From positions 1,805,501 through 1,869,500 of the forward strand of contig NC_084936.1 of assembly GCF_958298935.1 (NCBI RefSeq): a stretch of DNA of 64,000 bases, written 5' to 3'. Shown piece by piece: positions 1 through 12,800 of this stretch (within the stretch, counting starts at the first letter, position 1; each line of letters starts with the position of its first letter). The notes beneath the pieces are model-generated. The model was not told where the DNA came from, searched no databases, and worked only from the letters and a program-made list of their open reading frames with translations. The translations under genes were made by a program, and so were the position numbers. This DNA is from Phragmites australis. Taxonomy: Eukaryota > Streptophyta > Magnoliopsida > Poales > Poaceae.

Positions 1-50
1 GGGTAAACTGGTGTTTTAGAGTCCTCTACCATGCGCTGGAACTTTTGATG

Positions 51-542
51 TTATCTTTCACTGGTGAAGTCCCCCTCCCCATCGCGCAACATTTGTTCTA
101 TGTCGTCTTCATTGTTGCCAACAAAAGTATCGTATCCATCGTTCTCGACAAAAGTATCTTCGAATGTCAACATATCGAAGTCTTCGTTAGCCGTCATATC
201 GTTGCCTTTGTCTTCTTTGACCGTTCGTTGCCCTTCATGCACAACTTCTTCAAGTTCACCGTGCTCAATCCAATGGGTATAGCCAGCCTTGAAACCCATG
301 CGAATCAAGTGTGCATAAATCTGTTTTATGTTTGAAAACTGTTTCTCGTTCTTGCAATAAACACACGGACAGCATATATAGTGATCGGCACACTTCCTTT
401 TTAGCTTCTTGTACGCCGCGACAGCTCTCAAAAAAGCCTCAACGCCATTAAAGAACTCTAGCCCGCAATCATTGTACATCCATGACCGGTCCATCTGCAA
501 ATCATTATAATTAAACTCATATAACTTATAATCATTAAACAT
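51..542 (-). CDS. CACTA (En/Spm) transposase-associated domain, partial
   Basis: A 163-residue open frame contains the transposase-associated domain that begins many plant CACTA (TNP2-type) transposases. Visible hallmarks are MDRSWMYN, the cysteine cluster CPCVYCKN, the segment YAHLIRMGF and YTHWIEHGE, followed by an acidic linker rich in E and D. In the family this domain precedes the catalytic TNP2 part, which would lie to the left and outside this window. The 16 residues before MDRSWMYN look like read-through of intron or leader, so the natural start is probably the later Met. It is part of a mobile element, not a host gene. Whether the element is intact cannot be judged from here. Confidence 0.85.
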   Translation of the reverse strand: MFNDYKLYEFNYNDLQMDRSWMYNDCGLEFFNGVEAFLRAVAAYKKLKRKCADHYICCPCVYCKNEKQFSNIKQIYAHLIRMGFKAGYTHWIEHGELEEVVHEGQRTVKEDKGNDMTANEDFDMLTFEDTFVENDGYDTFVGNNEDDIEQMLRDGEGDFTSER

Positions 543-549
543 TTCAAAA

Positions 550-890
550 TCTAGAACAAATTCATTGAATTATCTTGCATCTTGATTGGTCCCTATTTGA
601 GGGTCTATCTCCTTCCGACACTTGGGCCAGGTTGGGGGACCCGCCTTCCAAAGGCTGTCGTGTCCGATTACGACCCGTGGGTAGACATGTCATCCCTACA
701 ATACAGTATTTTATCAATTGTATTAAATTCACTACATTGATTAATGAATAGAGGAAATCCATTAGATTAATATTCAATTCAAGACTTTAAAATATATATT
801 CAATCCACATACTAAAAAATTGGAGCTAGATTTTAATGTATGAACCCATATCAATTTACATGTGATTTTAATCTACTCTTTAAATCATCT
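550..890. other. AT-rich non-coding part of the CACTA remnant
   Basis: No convincing gene. A short GC-richer piece at about 590-690 may be untranslated transposon sequence; the rest is AT-rich and leads into the tandem repeat that follows. Confidence 0.4.
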
Positions 891-1372
891 CTATACATCT
901 ACAATGACAAAATTGCTACTTTTTCTAAATTAGATCTCAATTGGAGCTCTTGCTCCTTCCAAAATTTATTACCAGAGAACAACCACCTACATTCAAACTT
1001 AGAGCAATCTAGCAAGTAAATTCAACTGCAAATGAAATGTAGATCATCCTTATACATCTAAAAATGATAAAATTGCAAACTTTTCCTTAATTAGATCTTA
1101 ATTAGATCTCTACCTCTCTCCAAAATTCATCATCATAGAACAACCACCTACATTCCAACCTAGAGCAATCTAGCAAGTAAATCTAACTACAAATAAAATA
1201 TAGATTATCTCTATACATCTCACATGACAAAATTGTAATCTTTTTCTAAATTAGAGCTCAATTGGAATTCCACCTCCTTCCAAAATACATCACCATGGAA
1301 CAAGCACCAACCATCAAATATAGGGCAATCTGGCAAGTAAATCTAACTAAATATGAAATATAGATCATCTTA
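890..1372. repeat. ~160-bp tandem repeat, three copies
   Basis: Three diverged copies follow one another. The shared word TATACATCT occurs at about 892, 1051 and 1212, giving periods of 159 and 161 bp. Each copy also carries a version of ACAACCACCTACATTC (degenerate in the third) and of GCAATCTAGCAAGTAAAT. The array sits next to the CACTA transposase domain and may be part of that element. Confidence 0.75.
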
Positions 1373-1499
1373 CTAATCTTGGAACACCTTGATTCCTCCA
1401 AGTTTTGAATGCTCCAAACGCAAGGATGGCAAAAATAGCAGACAGGTCGGTCGGCTCTGTTCTGGACGGCCTTGGGGAAGAAGGGATCGACCTTTATAC

Positions 1500-1605
1500 C
1501 GTAGCAATCATCAGTGATACATTTATACCGACTATTAGTGCCGGTTCTTAGCTGCTCCATCATGGTTCAGACGCGGGAGGTTAAGAACCGGCAGTGATAC
1601 ATTTT
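1500..1605. repeat. Inverted repeat around GTGCCGGTTCTTA (transposon subterminal type)
   Basis: AGTGCCGGTTCTTAG at about 1540 is answered on the other strand by TAAGAACCGGCAGTG at about 1583, and GTGATACATT flanks both arms. Such short repeated GC-rich motifs are typical of CACTA subterminal regions, but I do not see a clean CACTA terminus, so the element border is not defined. Confidence 0.5.
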
Positions 1606-1649
1606 CACTGCTAGAGTCTTGCACAACCGTGATGAGCCACCATCTATGG

Positions 1650-3480
1650 CAGGTTCTATAGTAATGAAAGATTATTCTTATTGGAAATATTCAATCAAAA
1701 GCAATGGAATAAGGGATAAATACTATATGCTGATCTATTCTTTTCCTAGCTGTTGCAAACAAGATGGAAATGGAATTTATTTGAGGCTTTGTTTTTTTCC
1801 TTTGCCTTTTATATTAAGCTTTGAATGTGTTCTCATAGATTGATCTAAACATGCCTCTGGCCAAGTTCGTTAATGTCTTGTTGTATACCGGTTGTAGTTG
1901 ATTTAGCAAACACTAGCTGTTCTTTTTTAGTTTTGTTGCCTGCTGCAAACAAGATTCAATATCAGACAATTATCTGTTACAGCTGGGTTCTCTATCTGCT
2001 TGTATAGTCTTGTTCTGTAACCATGGCAATATTTGTCATTATGAATAGAAATGTTCTTCAATAATATAATTCCAATATTCCATCCCAGTACTAGAAAGAA
2101 TTATTGCATTTTTTTTTCTTCTGATATGCCTTGCACGCCAAAAGAAAGAATTAGTTTTCCTGCTAGAATAATTATTGGATCCGATAATGGTGATAATTCT
2201 TCTTACATTTTCTCTTCATTATTCAGATCCAGCCCAGCTTGATGTTGGGTGATGACACGCCGGATGATGGTGACTCAAGCAATATTTCTCTTCTTGCTTT
2301 AGCATATAACCTTACCTGCGTTTGCAGGGCGCTGTCACGCTTAACAATGACTATATGATCACGTGAGGCTAGCTTTATCACCTTCTTTGGTAAAAAATTT
2401 AAGCTTTCCGCACCCTAAACTGTCGATCAGGCGGTTGCGGATGGACGGCCGGCGATGTGCCGTCGCTGTCGCGGCTAGGCAAGCTGCACGGTCACCAACT
2501 CCGGCCGCAAATGCACCTTTTTTTAAAAAAAAGTTTTCATGAACACTCCTAGGCCGACGAAAAGTTTTGTGTATGGATTGTCTATGACAGATGAGCCCCA
2601 CAACATGTTTCTTTTTTTTAGAATTGTGTGTTTTTATAGTACAAGGAGAACTAGAGAGAGAAATTTTTCTTCTTTGACAAATGGATTAGACAGACTATGA
2701 CTGGACAATGATCTTCTCATGTAGGAGCCCCCCTAACAAAACTAAGCAACATCGTAATCATGGTATCATGCACCAGCCTGGGTAATGAATGTTTCCCTGA
2801 ACTGTAGGCTACACTTTTGGTCGTCGCCGTCGAGCCACACCGGCGGCGGTGTGTGGTGAGCCGTTTGTGTACATGGCTCTGGGTGGGTGATGCTGCTCCG
2901 TTTTTGTACTGACATTTTTTTGAGGCCGAGCGTCCCATCTTGACGTGACCAATCAAACGTGTCGGATGGCGACGTGCTAATTCGCTACCGTTTCTGTATA
3001 TGATCACCTTTGACACCAGACTCTACACGCAAGAAATACATGACGACATGGATCAGGGCAAAAACTAGTTTGTGAAATAGCCATACTTTCCAGACTTGCA
3101 GCAGTCTGGATGCCAGCTAAACAGAGATTTGGTGCTCTGACTTTGTTTTATCATCTAGAGGTTACTTGTGTCCTCATAAGCTGGCATAGATGTTGCAATT
3201 GTTTTAATTAGCTCTGGGAGGCCGATACTATACTGGGGCTGCATCTGCAGACAAAAGACAAACAGTACATGCTGCTTATTTCCAGTAAATGAGGTGAGTG
3301 TATGTTGAACGTGCGGGTGTCTTTCATGTAATCGAAAAAGAAGTGTACTGGTTGTTCGCTAGCTAGCGTAAGTAACCGAAATTGGTTGTAATTACGCATC
3401 TCATCATTCAGTATAATTCTCCATAGCAAAAACTAAAACCTTCCATATGTTTCTTCAAGGATGTCCCCTAACTAAGGGGC
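1650..3480. other. Intergenic, no recognisable gene
   Basis: Low-complexity and AT-rich sequence with a few GC-rich islets (about 2420-2520 and 2820-2960). Short open frames here have no domain features, and no splice-consistent gene could be assembled. Confidence 0.4.
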
Positions 3481-4570
3481 TCACGCTTAAGGACCCGAGA
3501 TGTCTTAGGAGGAGTGGTGAATTAAGAATTTTAAAATTATTTAATTTAATTCAACAAGATAAATCTAAATTAATTTCAATCTAAATGTGTTATATGATTA
3601 TTTAGCGTGGCTACCCTATCGTAACAAAATTTTGCACCCTAGGTTTCAATCCTACCAACTACACATACAATTCTAGGAAAGATAAATACGGAAGATAAAA
3701 CAGTGCAACAAAAAAGTGAGGAATGTAAATGAGTTAGAGAATACAAACTCGGCATGATGATTTTTTTTCTGGGTATCAGTGAGTTTCTTCTCACCACTAG
3801 TCCACATTGGAGCCTCTCGCAAGGGTCAAGCTCCTCGGTCGGATAATTTCACAATTCTAGCCATTAGAGCTCCCCACCCTTCGGTGGGCCTCTTACTAGG
3901 AGCAGCTGGATGCTCACTGCCGTCAAACCGTCTAGGTGGAGGCAAACACTGAGAGTAACAAGTGTGAATCACTCACTTGATTCAACTCTAGGCTAATCAC
4001 CTAGCTAGATGCACAATATGCATAAGCTAGCATTAATCAAGATCTTCATCTTATGCTAATTATTTTTATCTTCAACTTCAACTCAAAAGTAGCAATGAAA
4101 CTCTTCAAGATGAGTGTGTCTTCCCTAGAGTTTCAGCAACCTCAAATGGCCAAGGGTGGAATATTTATTGTCCCAAGTCCAAAAATTAGTTGTTGGAGCT
4201 CGAGCTGTAAAAACTCTTGTCATCTATGGTATGGTAGCCCCTACCGTATGATACAGTGACTATCATCATATGATACGATGGCCTCCTTCCAACGCTTAGA
4301 AATTTAACTATTGTGGCATGTCAATACCTCACTGTATGGTACGATGACCTTGAAAAACTTATGACGCCTTATGTCTTGACTCATCGTGTGTTACGGTAAC
4401 CTCAACATATGATACGATGACCTATTTTTTAGAGGAGACTTTATCCAATTCAATCCAACTCAAGTTATGATCTTTCTGGCTTCACTTCTTGATGTTTTGG
4501 GTCTTCCTATAGTCTATTAGAGCTAGTTAAATCTAGTGTGTATCATCTACTTAGGTAACTAATGTAAAGA
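3480..4570. repeat. Dispersed repeat, family copy 1 (LTR-like)
   Basis: The stretch resembles another in the window at about 62140-62990. Shared pieces in the same order include GGTGAATTA, AAGATAAATCTA, AATGTAAAT, and a TAGTCCAC-TTGGAGC block followed by a run about neighbouring shops of GTCAAG. The pattern fits fragments of one retrotransposon family. The interval 4200-4440 also carries a degenerate repeat of the word ATGATACGATG. Confidence 0.55.
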
Positions 4571-5640
4571 TATTAGATCAAGATACTAAATTCAAACCCC
4601 TATTTATAGTACAACCAAAGAAAATAAATCTATCTACACAAGTGATGCTCTCAATACTATAATCACATGTTTAAACAATAGAACCTTATATTTTTATGAG
4701 TTTTTTTTATCTTGATATTGATCCATTTGAGATATTTGGAACATCATGTTCATCATATAGCATCCATGAGACTAAACATTATATACTAACAAACCATGTT
4801 AGTCCTATTGACTCTGTTGATATTAATCATCAAAATTATATTGATCCAATGCTAGGGTTATTAATCTTTCACATGCAACTGACCTCGCGCGAAAGCTCCA
4901 CTGTTGTCATGCCCTTTGGTCCTCCTCCTCTTCCACCTCCTGCATCCTCGCCAACGGCGAGAGGGAAGGGGACCCATTTTCTTTCCTGGTCCAGTAGTGT
5001 TAGGATAGTTTAATACTTAAATAACACGTTCGAATAGTTTAGATCTACTAAGGTTAGGGTTTGGTTTTCCTATGGTGACAGGTGTGCTTGAGTACCTTTG
5101 CTTCTTCTATCTCTTCATCCATAGTAGCAACAACTTAAGGGAGTTTTTAAGGGAAGATCTAGCAAGATATATTTTACTTGACCTAATTGCAAACATGTTC
5201 GATGGAGTTTATTCTCTTGGTTTGAGTGCTTCTTTTTCTAAGTGGTTAATGGTTCAATTGGTGGCCTCGGCTCCGATCTCGGCTTGCTAATCTGCCAGAT
5301 AAACGAAGAGGGTGGCCGATGCTCGCTCCTAGACTCTTGCGCGTGCCGGAGTTGGTCGCGTGAGGCCGCGCTCATGCCACATCCCTTGCAACGTTCCAAG
5401 ATGTGGAGTCCTTTTGTTTTGTTTTGGTAGATTTTCTATGTTTCTTCCTCGGTGTTCTTCGTCTCCACATGCTTTCACGGTTGTTCAATGAGACCGTGGG
5501 GCGGTGGAGATACATATTAGACTTGAAGATGAGAATTGTCGCATATGTTTATGTAATTTAGTACATCTCCAACATCTTTTTCAATAGCAATTCATATCCT
5601 TTTCATTTCCTGTTATTACTTTAATATAATCCATATCCTT
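4570..5640. other. Intergenic spacer upstream of the DUF3537 gene
   Basis: No gene recognised. The open frame at 4696-5013 and those at 5072-5430 lack domain features. A (CCTCCT)-type pyrimidine patch lies at 4921-4950. Confidence 0.35.
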
Positions 5641-5859
5641 TTCGGAAACAATATGTTCCGTGACTTTCAAGTAGATTTTGCTTTCACTTTGCACCTGCCC
5701 CCGGGGTTCCACACCTCAGCAAACCATGTGGATTCTTCTGCCAGCCGTCACACGCATGCTCTCCAGTCTCCTCCCTTCCTTTTTATTATTTTTTTTGCAC
5801 AAAAGCTTCCACCGAAATCGACGCAGGTACCAGCCGCCACGTCGCCGACACCAACCTGC

Positions 5860-5995
5860 GATCGTGCCACGTGTCGTTACCTTCCTCTCCGTCGCACGCA
5901 TCACGAGACAAATCTCGCGCGCTCAAGGCCTAAGCAAGCACAAATCCCTCGACGCCTTGACCACTCTACCACCAGAGTCACTGACACGTGGGACC
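5860..5995 (+). promoter_or_regulatory. Two G-box/ABRE-type CACGTG sites in the DUF3537 promoter
   Basis: CACGTG occurs at 5868-5873 (context GCCACGTGTC) and 5985-5990 (context GACACGTGGG), 150-270 bp before the start codon. Both match the core bound by plant bZIP/bHLH factors (G-box, ABRE). Two GGGCC/GGCCC-type motifs follow at about 6016-6050. An abscisic-acid or light response is an inference only. Confidence 0.5.
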
Positions 5996-6138
5996 CACAT
6001 AAAGGTGGTTTTGGTGGGCCCTGCAAGATCGCGAGTCTTAAAAGGCCCACCTCCTTGTCCCGACCAGTCGACCCTCCCAACCGCCGCTATTTACGCTTTT
6101 GCCCCTCCGGCGAGCCTGACCGATTCCCGCCCGCCCGC

Positions 6139-8931
6139 ATGGCCTCCGGCGACCGCCTCGCCGGAGCGCCGCCGCCGATGCCTGCTCCTCCTCCTCCCCC
6201 TCCACCTCGTCCTCCTCCGCCTTCTCCGGCTCCGGCGGAGAATCAGAACCACACGGCGATCTCGTCGCCGCTGCTGCAGTCCTCCGCCAACGCGGACGCG
6301 CCGCTGGCGCGGTGGCTCCGGAGGCTGGAGGCGTTCCTCTCCGCGGCGGGTCTGGCTGCGTCCACGACGCTCGGGGTTGCCACCGCGGCGTCCGCGCTTG
6401 CCGTGGTGGGCCTTGCGCTGCCGGCCGCGGCCGTGACGCTCTCCCCGTGCCGCGGCCTCGGGAGGCGGTGCGACGACTTCGAGGTGGAGGTGTTCGAGAT
6501 GTGCGTGCTGCTGTCGCAGGCGGCCGCGGCCGCCGTCGCGCTCGCCTGCGTGTCGAGGAAGATGGCCATGTACGGCATCCGCAAGTTCCTCTTCGTCGAC
6601 CCGGAGCTCGGCATGCGGATCCGATTCCAGAAGGAGTACGTCGCCAAGATCCAGGTGATGTCTCGCTGGCCTCCTATCCACGTAATCTTGTGTTGATCCC
6701 TCGCAACTCTGCTTCGAATTTGTAAATTGAATGGTTTCATAAAAAACAAAATTGTAAATTGAGAAGGAGGCATTTAATTCGAATAGGTAGCGAGCAGTTG
6801 CTAAAAAATGGTTGCTTTTTCCAGCACAGCTTCTCGGCTAGTTTGATACTGCTCTGCTAGTAGACGAGTAGATGCGACTGTGCTATTTGGTCCAAATTTA
6901 GCGCGAATGGTGCAACTGAAAGAGGATGTAGTGAATTCACATGCATTTGATTGATTTGCATTGTGCAAGTTTGATGGAGACTGGTAGAATTTTTAGGCTA
7001 TTGTTGTCAGTTTGTCTAGGAAGTTTGCATGTTGCAGTCTCTAGCATATTCTACTGGAACCTCATGTCTGGATCCTTGCCTGTGGCGCCTTGGATTATTG
7101 GCTTTGTCCTTACTGAAGGACGAATCGAAGTTGACTTATTCTTTCAGTTATCTATGTGTTTGCATGTGACTCCTTATGTCACCATGTGAGTGGAGCTCAT
7201 ATGCGTGTGATACTCAAGGTTGTGTTTGTGCCGACATGTCTATTTGTCTTTGTTTACTGTTTACACGTAAATGCCGATTAGGGGCTGATCAAAGATTTGT
7301 GCTCTGGTGAACTCACTTGCATTTTTTGTTGGATTTCTGTCATGTCTTTTTGGAGGGAATCGACCGAAGCATATAGACATATTTCATTTAGTTATTGATG
7401 ATACCTCTAAGTTCTTGCTAGTCTACAGGAATATTTGGTTAAAAATGGTGTTCATGCCGAAGTATGTTCCTTTTTTGTACATTCGGAGGAGTTGTTCTTG
7501 GCAGTTGAAGGGTAAAAAAGCATGTCCATATCCTACCCATATCTATGGTCTGTGTGAATTGTTCTTGCCCTTCCTGAGTTGCCTCGTGCTTTATTTCTAG
7601 TGGTAATTTAAATTAAAATATGTCATGTTTAGGATGACAACCATCGTATCATACGTTCATTACTCATCATGCTAAGAGTTTTGGTATGCCAATCTTCTGT
7701 TGATAAGTGTCGCAACCCCCTATCACAGGATTTCTTCCGCACGCTTATGTGGTGGATATCGCCGTGCTTTGTTGTGAAGGTCACCCGAGAATTCTGCCGT
7801 TTTTCCCACATCTTCCAGGAGTCAATTTGGAGATCATGTCTTGTGTTATTTGCGTCCATCATGTCATGGATGTATTTGACAACAATCATATTGTCCTCCT
7901 GCATGCTTTTCAACTTGGTGTGCAATCTGCAAGTAATCCACTTTGATGACTACGGCAAACTTCTAGAGCAAGATGCGGATCCTCTAGTCTACTTGAAAGA
8001 GCACCTGCAGCTCCGGCATAATCTCTCCAAAATCAGTCACCGGTTCCGCATGTTCCTCTTGCTCCTCTTCCTTTCTGTTACAGCAAGCCAGTTCGCCATT
8101 CTTTTCAAGACAACAACCTATAACGGGCCGATCAATTTCACCAATGGCGGTGACATAGCTGTGAGTATCTCATGCATTTGCATTGACTTGCCCTTTTTGT
8201 CATTCGTTGGAAAATCAGATCATGGACATATTTCTTCTATACTGCAGGTGTCTTCAGTTGTTCAAGTTGTTGGTCTCGTCCTTTGTTTACATGCTGCTGC
8301 TAAAATTTCTCACAGAGCTCAAAACATTGCTTCATTAGCTAGTCGATGGCATGCATTGGCAACATGCTCTACTGACTCTACGTATGCCGCCACCCCAAAC
8401 AGCTCTGGGAACCTTGTGCCCTTCCCAGCACATCTTTTTTTGAGAGATTATTCCGAGAGTGATCTGGAGTCTCTGGATACTGCCTCGCTACATGGCAATT
8501 CTCATGGCGCAGCTCAATTGGTTTCGTACATATCGTCATACCACAAGAGAGAATCACTTGGTAAGTAATCCAAAGCTTCCTTTTGAGTCTGCATCGCTTA
8601 ATCTTTCTTCAGTTGTTCGATGTAACAGTTTGAAGAGCAGCACTCTATATGGCTTTGTTTACATATTGCCTGTGTTAGCAGTACGCACACCAGATGTAAC
8701 CATCTTTTCTCCCCAACCATGCCCATGCTTAATTTGTTTCTTCTCTGCTCCATTTCAGTGCTGTACCTGCTTGCGAATCCAGGAGGCATCACGATATTTG
8801 GCTGGATCGTCGACCGAACATTCCTAAACACCATTCTGATGCTCGAGTTAACTCTTGTGCTCTTCGTGCTTAGCAAGACCGTTGTGATACCGGCCAAGAC
8901 ACTTGTACACAGTTACATCGGGTTCCCATGA
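6139..8931 (+). CDS. DUF3537 / gustatory-receptor-like multipass membrane protein
   Basis: Four exons at 6139-6654, 7729-8160, 8248-8560 and 8759-8931 join in phase to 477 residues, normal for the family. Function is unknown; plant DUF3537 proteins are predicted seven-TM proteins proposed as remote relatives of insect odorant/gustatory receptors. The N-terminus (to about residue 40) is proline-rich and probably disordered. Hydrophobic segments lie at about 70-105 and 115-135 (exon 1), two in exon 2 (around the runs LVLFASIMSW and MFLLLLFLS), one opening exon 3 (VVGLVLCLHAAA) and two in exon 4 (LYLLANPGG to FGWIVDR, and LELTLVLFVLS). Exon 1 is very GC-rich, later exons are not, a usual grass gradient. 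The ATG at 6139 is chosen because the longer in-frame opening upstream runs through promoter-like sequence. Donors and acceptors are GT-AG throughout. Confidence 0.92.
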
Positions 8932-9866
8932 TGGAGATGCACCAATTCAGACAGTCAGGCTCAATTAGGAGAGGATGATGTTCCAGGCTGATAAATTTGG
9001 TTTTTATCAGCCTACCATTCTGTGAGGGTTTCCATGCCAGTGGCAGAAACTGGTAGCAATGGCGTCAAAATTGGTTTTTCCGAGGCTCAAATCATACGCG
9101 CATCAGCATCATGCAACTCCAGACACTTGATCGGTGTGCTCTAGGCTGCAGGCTAGGTTGTGTCGTGTACAGTTTTTGGCGGGAAAAGCCAGCATCCTCC
9201 ATGTAAAGTGGTATGGGCTTCTATTCTTTTCTTTTCTTTTGTGTACATACGCAATGTATGTACTATACTAAAACTAATATGATATACCTCAATGAATTTT
9301 AAACCTTTTTTGCCAATAACCGAGTGGATTATGAAATGCTAATACACAGATCTAACAGGATGTGCCATTCGATCAATTGGCCCTCTTTACAATATACCTT
9401 TTCATTGCATTCATCAAAATTCCCCTGGGGTACCATTCATCAGGGTCCTGGATTTTTTTTCTTCTTAGCTGTCTCACCATACTTTTTCATTGAAAATAAG
9501 ATGCTTTGCCACAGTTCAAGATCATCAACGAACAATTTGTATATAGTGTCCTGGACACAGTCCTAAATTTAGCCTGACTCCTTATTAACAAGAGTTTCAT
9601 AATCTGTCTGGACAAACTAATGAAAAGAAAGGCAAATATTTCTTCCCAACTGTCCAAGGTTTTGGCTACAATCATGCACCTCGAACAGGAACCAAATTGT
9701 TGGCTATACACAAGCGATACAGAACAGACAACTACAAACAGCGCTACCAATCTAGTCAGGATGGCCCGATAATGGTTGCCATGGGCCACAAAGAATCAAA
9801 ATTGACTATATTCTATTTGGAGAAACCTAAATGACCTCCTACTAGAAGATTGGATGTGTAGAAAAT
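8932..9866. other. Convergent intergenic region (3' UTRs)
   Basis: The DUF3537 and ARP3 genes end tail-to-tail 935 bp apart. The interval should hold both 3' UTRs; AT-rich stretches near 9240-9310 (plus strand) could include the poly(A) site of the first. A 100-residue minus-strand opening at 9487-9789 shows no recognised domain. Confidence 0.6.
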
Positions 9867-12800
9867 TCAGTACATGCCTTTGAAAACTGGGCTTGTTCTG
9901 CAGATGCTTGCTCCATGTTCCTCGTATTCTTCCTTTGTGTGGCAATACTGAATAAGAAAAGGGAAACACTTAAGGTTCCATTCGTATCTAGAATTCATGT
10001 TGAACGGAAATATGGTTGAATTCAGAACCCAGTAATAACACTGCTTATAGTGATATGAACTCATGACGTGCAATTATATTGTCACATTTCATCGGCAAAT
10101 AATAGTGCACATAGCAGAAATATGTGCACAGTTTTTGATTCATTCATGTTTGCTGAGACCTCAAGAGTCAAGAATGTCAAGTGGCAGTTACCTCATAAAA
10201 TTCAGGGTTAGATGCAGCTATTGAACCCCCAAACCAAACTGCGTAACTCTGTATAGGATGGGCGACCACGTTGACTTCAACAGGCTGACAAAAGAAAATA
10301 TAAAAAGGTCAAATGAAAGTATGAAACACTTAAAATTATTCACATGCAGACTATCGAGTACAACAGTTTGACATTAAAATGGAACGGTTCAATTATTCAC
10401 ATGTGAACTTGAGAATCAAGCATCTCTACTTACTCTTACTTCCACACGATGACGGGCGCTAGTTGTAGCAACACGATCATCTACTATCTTCTTTATATCA
10501 TTTTGGAGTCTCTTGTGGAAGTCTTTAAACATGGTAGATCCACCAGATAATACTATATTCTGCAAAAAGTAAAAAATTCATAAAATATCACAACATTTAC
10601 ATATATCATCTTATTCTTAGATGTCTCTGCAGAGTTCAAAGAAAGCACCTTATACAAAGCTCTCCTTGTGTCAATTGGTGCAGATTGAACACAGTTATCA
10701 ATCAGTTCAGGTAAAGGAGTGGAGAAGTCGGCAGAGTAAATTTCAGGATTGAAGAAGATCTGCATTTAATGGTAGATGATTAAAGAATCACACTTGATTC
10801 CGATTTCTCTTCTTTTTGTGTCAATTGTAAATTGTTAAAAGTTTACTCTAACGGGAAAAAATTAAATACCAACACAAATAAGCTTACTGGAAAATAAACT
10901 TAAACTTAATAGCACCTACCAAACTTTTAGAGATATATTTCATAAATCATAATGTCCATTTTTTAATGCAAATTTCGTAACCCATCACGGCAAATGATAA
11001 ACCATGTCATGGATTAATTCTGAACTACTTCAAAAGCTTATACAATGGATATCACTTGACAGCGTAAAAAATGATTCATACAGTTTTTATTGGAGGTACA
11101 GACCAAGATTCATACAAGAGGTAACAAAGCAAGATATTGCCGAAGGGTAAAGGCAGTTCCGGAGAATAATGGCAAGTCTTTCAATTTTGTTGATGAGCCA
11201 AGGAAATCGTGATCTAACTTCCCAAATTGTGGCAAATATGTATGCCAGTCAGAAGATGCTTCTATAAGTACTTAAGACTTTGTTATATTCAATTCTAAAC
11301 GTACAAGGTCACTCATTGGTTTCACCCCTGGTGATAACAATTTAGCAATTCAACATAATTTCATAAATGTGAACCATCAAACTCACTAATTCTTCTGTTG
11401 GAACCCCACGTTTCCTTTCAATTGGCCATACATGTTCCATTCTAATATGTAGCTTTAGTTCATTATGATAATGTAAATGACTACAATTCATAGAACCAAC
11501 ATATTTCACTAACAAATAGTACTTCAATCATATGAATGGCAGTCCTTGACACGTGTTCCCATGAACTCCATTGATATGGCCGCAGCGCAAGAGTCGGTAC
11601 AGCACGAAATGGCCATTCAGTGAAGTTTGTATATTTTCTTGAATCTAGGCTTTTGTGGCCATTCACATTGTCAATCATCTCCTTTAATACATAATTAACA
11701 GAAAGGAGGCTCACAAGAAACCGGTATGATGTCTTCACAAAGCTTATCTTCTCGTTCTTATTCTACAGCAACCATAAGTCAACACAAATGTTCTGTCTGA
11801 ACTCTCAATGCACTGACAATACATGCAATATCTTTAAGAGTAAAGTAAAGATCAAAAGCTATGAGAAATTCATCATGTGCTTAGCACACAGCGTACTTGT
11901 AACTAAAAGGATGATTGTTGACCATAATATCATATCAGTTCGGAGGAGTTTTCTGGGGGGGAAAAGAACTCCACGAAAATTTGATGGCAGGAATACGAAC
12001 AAACCTCTGGTCCAAGAAAGCGCTCATATCCAATGTCAATTGTATACGGGACCCCAGTCTTTGGTTTAATAGCGGACCACTGTTTGATGTACTTATCAGG
12101 CTTCTTGTCATGCTTCTTGAACTCCTGAAATTGTAATGGACATGCATATGAGTCTAAAATATTTCTCTTTGTTTAACATAGATTCTTGGCATGGCCTCTT
12201 GCTGGCAGAATTTAAAGAATAACATCATATCATACTTGTCAACAGATATAAAGGAAAAAAGACATAAATTAGTTCACATAGTGAGAAGCTGAAGACCAAA
12301 AGGTATTTGCACAGTCATTGTTAAGCAACCAAACAAACATAAAATAGTATTTAAACTTAATCCTCCAAAAGGTCAAGAGTAGTTCTTGCACAGGGAACAG
12401 GTTTTACATATAAATTTGACTTCATTAGGGAGACTTCAACATTCATTGAATGATTTAGTTGTGAAAATCACTGGACAATACAATGACAAAAACATTTTTC
12501 ATCCATTAACTCCAACCAACGCAATACCTTGACAATGTCTGAAGAAGTATAGCAATACATTTCTTTCACCCTACGAGCTATATCTAAAGAATCCTCAGGT
12601 GGCAGAAGCTCACCTCTTTCCTGCAAAACCGCCAGATGACACTAATCATTAACAGCATTTCTAATATAATATACTTACAACAGCAGAACAGCATCCATGC
12701 ACCTGAGAAATCCATCAAGCTTCACAAACTTTTACAGAATGGACCACAAGTAATTATTGAGAGCATAAAGGACTAATCTCAGATAACCCAAAGTAACAGT

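Noticed and set aside
5653..6138. In-frame N-terminal extension of the DUF3537 protein (start at 5653)
   Set aside because: The added 162 residues are promoter-like in composition, contain CACGTG boxes and do not resemble the family; the ATG at 6139 gives the normal length.
9487..9789. 100-residue minus-strand frame with a hydrophobic N-terminus
   Set aside because: Lies in the probable 3' UTR interval of ARP3, no domain, composition not coding-like.
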